Source of the DNA: BP-133 sp040756995
GTDB taxonomy: Bacteria; Actinomycetota; Acidimicrobiia; IMCC26256; BP-133
NCBI GenBank assembly: GCA_040756995.1
Contig: JBFLYK010000094.1
Span: forward strand, 1-11,983
Direction: 5' to 3'
DNA: 11,983 nt
How positions within the stretch are numbered: the first letter of the stretch is position 1; each line of letters starts with the position of its first letter. Positions 6,314 through 11,983 of the stretch are shown in pieces. The notes under the pieces are model-generated. The model saw only the letters and a list, made by a program, of their open reading frames with translations. It had not been told where the DNA came from and did no database searches. A program made the position numbers and the translations under genes.

Positions 6314-6706
6314 GTGACCGATCTCCCCGACCCGATCCTGCCCGGCTGGTTCGAACCGACGGGCGACGGCCGGCTGCGGCTCCTGGCCCAGCGCTGCGGC
6401 CCGAGCGGCGTCGTCGTCTTTCCCCGCCGGGCGCGCTCGGTCCACTGCCGCCCCGAGGAACTGGAGGACGTCACTCTGTCGGTCGAGGCGGAGCTGTGGT
6501 CGTGGACGGTGGCCGACGTCGGCCGGCCGGTGATGATCGGCCAGGCCAGGTTTCCCGAAGGGCCGGTGGTCCAGGGTTACCTGCAGGGCGACCCCGCCCG
6601 TCCGCCGGAGATCGGAGCCACGGTCGAGGTCGTGCCCCACGTCGTGCCGTTGCCACCGAAGGGTGAGGCGACGGCCACCACCTACGCCTTCCGGGTCAAG
6701 GAGTAG
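6314..6706 (+). CDS. DUF35/OB-fold acyl-CoA-associated protein with degenerate zinc ribbon
   Basis: A 130-aa protein with the layout of DUF35 proteins: an N-terminal rubredoxin-like zinc ribbon, then an OB fold (about residues 50-130, containing SWTVADVG, GYLQGD and YAFRVKE). The ribbon is altered: where relatives have two CxxC knuckles, this protein has Cys28-Ser31 and Ser42-Cys45, one cysteine lost from each, so normal four-Cys zinc binding seems impossible. DUF35 proteins usually pair with thiolase-fold enzymes; the ChsH2 DUF35 domain binds the Ltp2 aldolase in steroid side-chain degradation. The following gene is a thiolase-fold protein, which supports such a complex. The GTG start has AGGAG 6 nt upstream; the frame is open further upstream only because it overlaps the SDR gene. 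Confidence 0.8.
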   Translation: MTDLPDPILPGWFEPTGDGRLRLLAQRCGPSGVVVFPRRARSVHCRPEELEDVTLSVEAELWSWTVADVGRPVMIGQARFPEGPVVQGYLQGDPARPPEIGATVEVVPHVVPLPPKGEATATTYAFRVKE

Positions 6707-6708
6707 CG

Positions 6709-7854
6709 GTGGAGGACGTGTACGTCGTCGGCGTGGGGATGGACCGCTTCGGCCGGTTTCCCGACAAGAGCTTCGTCGACCACGGCGTGGTGGCCGCCGG
6801 CGCGGCGATCGACGACGCCGGCGTGGAGTGGCGTGACGTCGGAGCGCTGTACTGCGGCGCGGCCAACGTCGGCATCATTCCCGGCAACCGGGTGGTCGAC
6901 GAGCTCGGCCGCAACGGCGCCGAGATCGTCAACATCGACAACGCCTCGGCCAGCGGCGCCTCGGCCTTCCGCCAGGCCTGCCTGGCCGTGGCCGAGGGCC
7001 GCGCGCCGATCGCCATGGCCGTCGGAGTGGGCAAGATGCAGCGCGACGCCTTCGGCGCCAACATGGCCGCCTGGCTGGGCGGCGGCGAGCAGGCGGTGCG
7101 GAAGCTGGTGGCCACCGGGATGATCCAGCCGGCGGCGGTGTTCGCCATGGTCGCCCGCCGGCGGATGCACGAGACGGGCTGCGACCCGACGATCTTCGCC
7201 CGGGTGGCGGTGAAGAGCCATCGCCATGGCGCCCTCAACCCCTACTCCCACTTCCAGAAGGAGGTCACCCTCGACGAGGTGCTGGCGTCCCGGATGGTGG
7301 CCGATCCCTTGCGCCTGCTGGACTGTTGCCCGACCAGCGACGGCGGCGCGGCGGCGGTGGTGACGACCCGGGCGGTGGCCGAGCGGCTCGGCCGCCATCC
7401 GCTCGTGCGGGTGCTGGCCTCGCAGGCCATGAGCGACATCCATCTCCACGAACCGTGGGGTGACGCGGTCCTCACCCGGGCAGCGGCCGCCCGGGCCTAC
7501 GAGGAGGCGGGCGCCGGCCCGGCCGACCTCGACCTCTTCCAGGTCCACGACGCCTTCTCGTCGGAGGAAATCGAGTACTACGAGGCGCTCGATATCTGCG
7601 GCCCGGGCGAAGCCGAGAAGCTGGTGCTGGAGGGCGCCACGGAGATCGGGGGCCGCATTCCCTGCAACACCGACGGAGGCCTGCTCTCCCGGGGTCACCC
7701 GCTCGGCCCGACGGGTCTGGCTCAGATCTGGGAGACCGTGACCCAGCTCCGGGGTCAGGCCGGCGCCCGCCAGGTCGACGGCGCCCGGACGGGTCTCATC
7801 CAGTTGATCGGCGCCGGCAACGTGTGCCTGATCCACATCCTCCAGCGGGTCTGA
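6709..7854 (+). CDS. Thiolase-fold protein (SCP2-thiolase/Ltp2-like), probable lyase
   Basis: A 381-aa thiolase-superfamily protein. His280 in FQVHDAFSSEEIEYYE, Cys319 in IPCNTDGG and His330 in SRGHPLGPTG are in the expected places. The acyl-accepting Cys of thiolases (NACASG) is replaced by Ser80 in NASASGAS, so ordinary Claisen thiolysis is unlikely. Known Ltp2-type members of this family instead perform retro-aldol cleavage of 17-hydroxy steroid side-chain CoA thioesters together with a DUF35 domain, and the preceding DUF35 gene, 2 nt upstream of this start, fits that. AAGGAG lies 5 nt before the GTG. It converges with the secreted-protein gene across 13 bp. Whether it is an aldolase, a thiolase using another residue or a non-catalytic partner cannot be settled from sequence alone. 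Confidence 0.88.
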   Translation: MEDVYVVGVGMDRFGRFPDKSFVDHGVVAAGAAIDDAGVEWRDVGALYCGAANVGIIPGNRVVDELGRNGAEIVNIDNASASGASAFRQACLAVAEGRAPIAMAVGVGKMQRDAFGANMAAWLGGGEQAVRKLVATGMIQPAAVFAMVARRRMHETGCDPTIFARVAVKSHRHGALNPYSHFQKEVTLDEVLASRMVADPLRLLDCCPTSDGGAAAVVTTRAVAERLGRHPLVRVLASQAMSDIHLHEPWGDAVLTRAAAARAYEEAGAGPADLDLFQVHDAFSSEEIEYYEALDICGPGEAEKLVLEGATEIGGRIPCNTDGGLLSRGHPLGPTGLAQIWETVTQLRGQAGARQVDGARTGLIQLIGAGNVCLIHILQRV

Positions 7855-7867
7855 GGCCCGGCCCCGG

Positions 7868-9865
7868 TCAGCTTCCGGTCGCCAGCCCCGCCACCGTCAC
7901 CACCGGGGAGCTCGGCGGGTTCCCGCCCAGGGAGCCCGAGAACGGCTGGGCGGAGAAGTTGAAGATGCCGCCGTCCTCACCGACCATCAGGTAGCCGTCG
8001 CCGAACGGCACCATCCCCCGCACGGGCCGGTTGAGCTTGTGGCCGCCCATGGATCCCCGGAAGGGCGCGTCGAAGGCGAAGATGCCGCCGTCGGCCGCCA
8101 CCAGCCAGTAGCCCGTTCCCTCGCCGTCGGGCACGAGGCTCTGCACCGGGGCGTTGAGCTTCTGGCCGCCCATCGACCCGGCGAAGGCGGCGTCGCCGTA
8201 GGAGAAGATGCCGCCGTCGGCCGCCACCATCCAGTAGCCCCGGCCCGAGGCGGTGGGAATCGAGCCGAGCACCGGGGCGTTCAGCACCGTGCCGCTCAAG
8301 TCGCCGAGGAACGGAGCATCGCCGAAGGTGATGGCCCGGCCCCGGCTGGTGAAGACCCAGTAGCCGTTGCCGGACGGGGTGGCGGAGAGGCTCGTCACCT
8401 TCTCGTCGGGCCGCAGCGCCGAGGGCTCGGCGGCTCCGTGGAGCCGGGCGTCGCCGAAGGCGAGGACGCGGCCTCGGTCGTCGACGATCCAGTACCCCTC
8501 GCCGGACGGCGTGGGTTCGAGGTCGACGATGTTCGATCCTCCGGTGGCGTCACCGAACCGGCGGGCGTCGCCGAAGGCGTAGACGTTTCCGGTGCGGGTC
8601 ACCATCCAGTAGCCGCTGCGGCGCGGTCCGCGGCCGGCGGCCGGTCCCACGGGCGGTTCCGCCGGCAGTCCCGGTGCTTCGCCCTCGTCAGACGGGTCGG
8701 AGCCCGTCCCCCCGGGCGGGGCGGTGGTGGTCGTCGTGGTCGAGGTCGTCGCCGGCGGCGGGATCGGAATGGCGCCGCAGACCTGGGTCACGCCCTTGGT
8801 CGTGGGCTTGGTGCCGGGAGCGGCCTCGCCGGTAGGCGAGCAACTCCTCGGCTGCCACGCCGGCCAGACGTGGTCGTTGCCCGGCCCGGGGGCGGTGAAC
8901 ACGTTGCGCTCACCGGTTCCGTCGACGTTGATGATCCGGGTCCCGTTGCAGGCCCGGAACATCAGGACCTTGGAGTCGGGCGCCCACGACGGCTCGGCGA
9001 TCCCGCCGGCACACGTCGACCCCGGAAGCACCTCGCCTCCGTCGACCACGGTCTTCATGTCAGTGCCGTCGCCGTCGGGGTCGAGGAGCACGATGTCGTT
9101 CCAGCGGCCCAGCGCCGCGATCCACCGCCCGTCGGGCGACCAGCGCGGCACGCTGAAACCCCAGTCGTTGTTGTCGGCCCTGGTGATGTTCACCGGGTTG
9201 GTGCCGTCGGCGTTGATCACCACGACGTCGTAGTAGGTGGAGCCCGGCAGGTACGTCGAGTAGGCGATCTTCTTCCCGTCGGGAGACCAGGTCGGATACT
9301 GGTCGGTGTTGCCCGTGGTGATCTGCCGGTTCTGACCGGTGGCCAGGTCGAGAACGAAGATCTGGTTGCCGTAGCCGGTCGACATGTAGGCGAGCTGCGT
9401 GCCGTCGGGTGACCAGGCGGGGGCCATCGCAGCCCGATGGGTGTTGGAGACCTGGTGCTGGTTCGAGCCGTCGGCGTTCATCACCCACAACGTGGCCTTG
9501 CCGGTTCGGTGGGTCATGTAGGCGATCTTCTGCCCGTCGGGCGACCACGCCGCGAGCTGGTCGCTGGCCGGCGAATCCGTCAGCTGCCGGCGATCGGAGC
9601 CGTCGAGGTTCATGGAGAAGATGTCCCAGTTGATGGCGCCGGTCGTGGCGTCCTTGTTGCTGGGGGCGCTGACGAGGTACCGCCCGTTGAGCTCGGCGGG
9701 GGGCGGAGGGGCGCCGGGGCCGTCCACCCGGTCGGCGGTGGCGGTACCGCCGGAAAGCAGCAGGACAGCGCTCGCGGCACAGGCGACGAGCTTCGTGCGA
9801 TACGACACAGCGACTGGGCCTTCCGGACGGGGGAAGTACGGGGCTCGCATTTTTTCGGTTTTCAC
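7868..9865 (-). CDS. Secreted double-propeller protein: TolB/PD40 repeats plus GYW repeats
   Basis: A 665-aa exported protein. A long polar N-region precedes a hydrophobic core (about 26-41) and an A-T-A cleavage site after Ala44. Residues 60-340 form a PD40/WD40-like propeller with WSPDG at 107, 151, 193 and 242 and WAPDS near 294, as in TolB. A Pro/Thr linker with a Thr run (about 372-382) follows, then six repeats (418 to the end) with GYWxVxxDGGIFxFGDAxFxGS. No enzyme motif is seen; a cell-envelope binding or scaffold role is likely. The GTG at 9865 has GGAGGG 9 nt upstream. Later in-frame starts (ATG 9850, GTG 9808) would keep a shorter signal peptide, and the frame is open up to 9919. 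Confidence 0.85.
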   Translation of the reverse strand: MKTEKMRAPYFPRPEGPVAVSYRTKLVACAASAVLLLSGGTATADRVDGPGAPPPPAELNGRYLVSAPSNKDATTGAINWDIFSMNLDGSDRRQLTDSPASDQLAAWSPDGQKIAYMTHRTGKATLWVMNADGSNQHQVSNTHRAAMAPAWSPDGTQLAYMSTGYGNQIFVLDLATGQNRQITTGNTDQYPTWSPDGKKIAYSTYLPGSTYYDVVVINADGTNPVNITRADNNDWGFSVPRWSPDGRWIAALGRWNDIVLLDPDGDGTDMKTVVDGGEVLPGSTCAGGIAEPSWAPDSKVLMFRACNGTRIINVDGTGERNVFTAPGPGNDHVWPAWQPRSCSPTGEAAPGTKPTTKGVTQVCGAIPIPPPATTSTTTTTTAPPGGTGSDPSDEGEAPGLPAEPPVGPAAGRGPRRSGYWMVTRTGNVYAFGDARRFGDATGGSNIVDLEPTPSGEGYWIVDDRGRVLAFGDARLHGAAEPSALRPDEKVTSLSATPSGNGYWVFTSRGRAITFGDAPFLGDLSGTVLNAPVLGSIPTASGRGYWMVAADGGIFSYGDAAFAGSMGGQKLNAPVQSLVPDGEGTGYWLVAADGGIFAFDAPFRGSMGGHKLNRPVRGMVPFGDGYLMVGEDGGIFNFSAQPFSGSLGGNPPSSPVVTVAGLATGS
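7871..8617 (-). repeat. Six tandem GYW/DGGIFxFGDA protein repeats
   Basis: The C-terminal third of the propeller protein contains six units of about 40-48 residues, each opening with GYW (GYL in the last), followed by a V/F strand, a DGGIF or RGRVL turn, and FGDAxFxGS. Units 4 to 6 are the most alike (AADGGIF, SMGG, LNxPV). The repeats have diverged at the DNA level, so they are old rather than recent duplications. A second six-bladed propeller is the simplest reading. Confidence 0.8.
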
Positions 9866-9930
9866 CGGATCGGTCCCTCCCGGGACGGACAAACCGCCCT
9901 TGTCCACGGGACTTCTCACGGTTCGCGCGC

Positions 9931-10017
9931 AGTTCGGCAGGTTTTACACGCCCTTGAGCAAATTCGTGCCGAATTGGGCAGGAGGTCCCGTTTCGATGGA
10001 GAAGTCCGAACCTGCCC
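9931..10017 (+). promoter_or_regulatory. Structured leader with competing hairpins upstream of the repeat-rich secreted protein
   Basis: Two adjacent stems can form: 9931-9939 with 9967-9975 (9 bp including one G-U), then immediately 9976-9982 with 10011-10017 (7 bp). A competing stem pairs GGCAGGTT at 9936-9943 with AACCTGCC at 10009-10016 (8 bp) and excludes both. The structure ends 80 nt before the ATG at 10097. It matches no riboswitch class I can name. The element could also belong to the minus-strand gene as an operator. Confidence 0.35.
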
Positions 10018-10096
10018 TGTGGCGTGCCGTGCGCCGCCGGTGTTCCGTGTTCCTGGTGCGGAGCGCCGTCCCCCTCAATGGAACAGGGAGGTTCCG

Positions 10097-11983
10097 ATGT
10101 CGCGCATCCGCATCGGGAGACTGGCAGCAGCGGGGTCCCTGGCGGCCGCCGCTGCGCTCGTTGGCTTCACCCCCGCCGACGCAGGCAGCCATGTTTCCGA
10201 CCCTGCCGCGCATTCCTACAGTCTGTCGATGGCCGCCGTCTCGCCGGCGGCGACGACGGACGAGACGGCCCCGAAGGCCGGCAAGAAGAAGGGGAAGTCG
10301 TCGACGACCACCACGACCGACCCGTCGTCGAAGTGCTCATCCAAGAAGGGCAAGAAGAAGTCGCAGTGCCGCGACAGCGCCGATCAGAACACGTCCAACC
10401 CCTGCCCGCCCTCCGACCCCAACGGCGCACCGCCCTCCGATCCCAGCGGCACACCGCCGCCCGGTGACCCCGGCAGCACGCCGCCGCCCGGTGATCCCGG
10501 CAGCGCGCCGCCCTCCGATCCCAGCGGCACACCGCCGTCCGGCGACCCGGGCAACACGCCGCCCTCCGACCCGAGCGGCACACCGCCGCCCGGTGACCCG
10601 GGCGCCACGCCGCCCTCTGACGGCACGACCGATCCCTCCGACCCCTCAGCGCCCCCCGACGGCACGACCGACCCCTCCGACCCGTCATCACCCTCCGACC
10701 GCACAACCGATCCCTCCGACCGTTCGACACCCTCCGACCGCACAGCCGATCCCTCCGACCCTTCAACGCCCTCCGACCGCACAACCGACCCCTCCGACCC
10801 TTCAACGCCCTCCGACCGCACAACCGACCCCTCCGACCCTTCAACGCCTTCCGACCGCACGACCGACCCGTCCGATCCGTCATCACCCTCCGACGGCACG
10901 AGTGATCCGTCCGACCCGTCATCGCCCTCCAACGGCACGACCGGCGGCTCGGGTGGTCAGTTCGCCCCGGCGGCCACGGACACGACCGATCCTTCAGCCG
11001 GCGCGCCATCCGACGACGGGACTGACGATCCTTCGGTCGCTCCTCCGGGCAGTGGCACCGATCCGTCGGCCGGCACGCCAACCGACAACGGCACGAACGA
11101 CCCGTCGGCTGGCACGCCAACCGACAACGGCATGAACGACCCGTCGGCCGGCACGCCAACCGACAACGGCACGAACGACCCGTCGGCCGGCACGCCAACC
11201 GACAACGGCACGAACGACCCGTCGGCTGGCACGCCGACGGACGGTGGGGCAAGCGATCCGTCGGGCGGCACGCCGACGGATGACGGCACGAAGGACCCGT
11301 CGGCTTCGACCCCGGGGACGGGGACCGGCTCGGATCCGTCGGCACCACCGCCGGATGGCGGCGCGGGGAACGACCCGGGGGCTTCCCCCGCCCCCGGGTC
11401 GGATCCCTCATCGGACTGTCCGCCGGCCGGTCCGCCGGCGGACGGGTCGACTCCGCCGCCCGGCTCGACGGCGCCTGCGCCCGGTCAAGGCTCCCCGCCG
11501 CCCGGCTCGACGGCGCCTGCGCCCGGTCAAGGCTCCCCGCCGCCGAGCGGCTCTCCGCCGTCGAGTCCGCCCCCCGGTGCGCCGCCCCCGGAGAGCGGCC
11601 CGCCCGCGCCACCGCCGTCGGATCCGTCGGCCGGTGCCCCGAACGACTCCGCGCCACCCGACGACGGGATGATGCCGGACGACGGTTCCGGCAGTCCCGA
11701 TGACGGCTCGACCCAGCCGGACAACTCGGCCTTCCGGGCGCCCGACGATTCGGCCTCCGGTGACAACCCCGCCGGCGACAGCCCGGCCGGCGCGCCGGGC
11801 CCCGGAAGCCGTGGTGGCGGTCGGCGCGGGCCCGCCAACCCAGGCGGCGCCCAGGACGACGCCGCGCCGGCCGGCGGCGGTTCCAACTCGCCGGCCGACA
11901 TCAGCCGGCGGCTGGCCGACGAGGCCGCCGCGGCTGACAGCGGTGCCTCCGGAACCGGCCGCCGGAGCCGCCGCGGCGCCGAC
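10097..11983 (+). CDS. Secreted low-complexity Pro/Asp/Ser/Gly/Thr-rich repeat protein, 3' end beyond window
   Basis: At least 629 residues with no stop before the window edge. The ATG has AGGGAGG 5 nt upstream. Residues 1-30 form a signal peptide (basic start, an Ala-rich core and PADA before the mature end). Then come a short Thr/Lys segment (KAGKKKGKSSTTTTTDPSSK) and a region with three cysteines (KC, QC, PC, between about residues 79 and 103). From 10406 the chain is almost entirely disordered Pro/Asp/Ser/Gly/Thr: PPSDPSGT/PPPGDPGST units, then DPSDPSTPSDRTT units, DPSAGTPTDNGTN units and a PPPGSTAPAPGQGS pair. The end becomes less repetitive and more charged (ADISRRLADEAAAAD). An extended surface or wall-spanning, possibly glycosylated protein is likely. 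No catalytic domain or sorting signal is visible before the edge. Confidence 0.8.
   Translation, partial: MSRIRIGRLAAAGSLAAAAALVGFTPADAGSHVSDPAAHSYSLSMAAVSPAATTDETAPKAGKKKGKSSTTTTTDPSSKCSSKKGKKKSQCRDSADQNTSNPCPPSDPNGAPPSDPSGTPPPGDPGSTPPPGDPGSAPPSDPSGTPPSGDPGNTPPSDPSGTPPPGDPGATPPSDGTTDPSDPSAPPDGTTDPSDPSSPSDRTTDPSDRSTPSDRTADPSDPSTPSDRTTDPSDPSTPSDRTTDPSDPSTPSDRTTDPSDPSSPSDGTSDPSDPSSPSNGTTGGSGGQFAPAATDTTDPSAGAPSDDGTDDPSVAPPGSGTDPSAGTPTDNGTNDPSAGTPTDNGMNDPSAGTPTDNGTNDPSAGTPTDNGTNDPSAGTPTDGGASDPSGGTPTDDGTKDPSASTPGTGTGSDPSAPPPDGGAGNDPGASPAPGSDPSSDCPPAGPPADGSTPPPGSTAPAPGQGSPPPGSTAPAPGQGSPPPSGSPPSSPPPGAPPPESGPPAPPPSDPSAGAPNDSAPPDDGMMPDDGSGSPDDGSTQPDNSAFRAPDDSASGDNPAGDSPAGAPGPGSRGGGRRGPANPGGAQDDAAPAGGGSNSPADISRRLADEAAAADSGASGTGRRSRRGAD
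10406..10609 (+). repeat. Tandem array of 24/27-bp units (PPSDPSGT / PPPGDPGxT)
   Basis: Eight units: PPSDPNGA, PPSDPSGT, PPPGDPGST, PPPGDPGSA, PPSDPSGT, PPSGDPGNT, PPSDPSGT, PPPGDPGAT. The 8- and 9-residue forms are interspersed, the latter carrying one extra Gly codon. Unit lengths are multiples of three, so the reading frame is kept. Confidence 0.85.
10631..10942 (+). repeat. Tandem array of eight 39-bp units (DPSDPSTPSDRTT)
   Basis: Units begin with GAY-CCN-TCC at 10631, 10670, 10709, 10748, 10787, 10826, 10865 and 10904, each exactly 13 codons. The central units at 10748-10864 are nearly identical in DNA, whereas the outer ones carry G for R and other substitutions, as in an array growing from its middle. 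Confidence 0.9.
10988..11293 (+). repeat. Second tandem array with 39-bp units (DPSAGTPTDNGTN)
   Basis: Eight units begin at 10988, 11027 (11 codons), 11060, 11099, 11138, 11177, 11216 and 11255. The four at 11060-11215 are almost identical, including the CCA-ACC-GAC-AAC-GGC core. The period (13 codons) and the DPS opening are shared with the preceding array, although the rest of the unit differs. Confidence 0.9.
11453..11536 (+). repeat. Perfect 42-bp tandem duplication
   Basis: Two identical 42-bp copies (11453-11494 and 11495-11536) encode PPPGSTAPAPGQGS twice. A partial third copy starts after 11536 and diverges after about eight bases. Complete identity implies a recent duplication, or an assembly-sensitive site. 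Confidence 0.92.

Noticed and set aside
7862..7908. CCCCGGT ... ACCGGGG inverted repeat as a terminator between convergent genes
   Set aside because: The 33-nt loop is too large, most of it lies in coding sequence and no U-tract follows.
9612..11135. 507-codon plus-strand open frame rich in Arg, Pro and Thr across the repeat region
   Set aside because: It starts inside the antisense of the propeller gene and runs out of frame with the 10097 gene, which has a good ribosome binding site and signal peptide. Repeats with lengths divisible by three keep every frame open.
10167..11657. 496-codon minus-strand Arg/Ser-rich open frame, and a repetitive 184-codon frame (SEGVEGSEGS-like) at 10384-10938
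   Set aside because: Both are antisense translations of the tandem repeats, without a ribosome binding site or signal peptide.

Overview
The window is GC-rich throughout, with strong G/C third positions, GTG starts, GGAGG-type ribosome binding sites and 4-nt stop/start overlaps. A Pup-family protein (the actinobacterial ubiquitin-like tag) and a secreted protein with GYWxVxxDGGIFxFGDA repeats point to an Actinomycetota genome. Acidimicrobiia-like is my best guess, but that is inference. I see no rRNA, tRNA, CRISPR array, transposase or phage gene.

Layout. (1) 1-1796, plus strand: the end of a branched-chain amino-acid-type ABC ATPase, possibly fused to an upstream permease; a 204-aa protein with an Ada-like CxxC segment; and a 91-aa single-pass membrane protein. 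The last two start 6-7 nt after a -10-like hexamer, as leaderless actinobacterial genes do. (2) 1883-3056, minus strand: a compact three-gene unit made of a 62-aa Pup-like protein, an 80-aa Cys/His-containing protein coupled to it by an ATGA overlap, and a COG3826-type 2-oxoglutarate/Fe(II) oxygenase. No proteasome, Dop or PafA gene is next to it. This is the most unusual part of the window. (3) 3397-7854: two divergent catabolic units around a 79-bp promoter region. An enoyl-CoA hydratase and a cytochrome P450 run leftward. An SDR dehydrogenase, a small DUF35 protein and a thiolase-fold protein run rightward. Together they look like oxidation and beta-oxidation-type cleavage of a CoA-linked branched or isoprenoid/steroid side chain. 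The nucleophilic Cys of the thiolase-fold protein is replaced by Ser, so retro-aldol cleavage with its DUF35 partner is more likely than thiolysis. (4) 7868-9865, minus strand: a secreted protein with a TolB/PD40-type propeller, a Thr-rich linker and six GYW repeats. (5) 10097 to the end, plus strand: a secreted, very low-complexity Pro/Asp/Ser/Gly/Thr-rich protein of at least 629 residues, still open at the window edge, built from successive tandem arrays with 24/27-, 39-, 39- and 42-bp units.

The divergent spacer between the last two genes can fold into two adjacent hairpins or one competing longer hairpin. Intergenic 3057-3396 holds no gene I can support.
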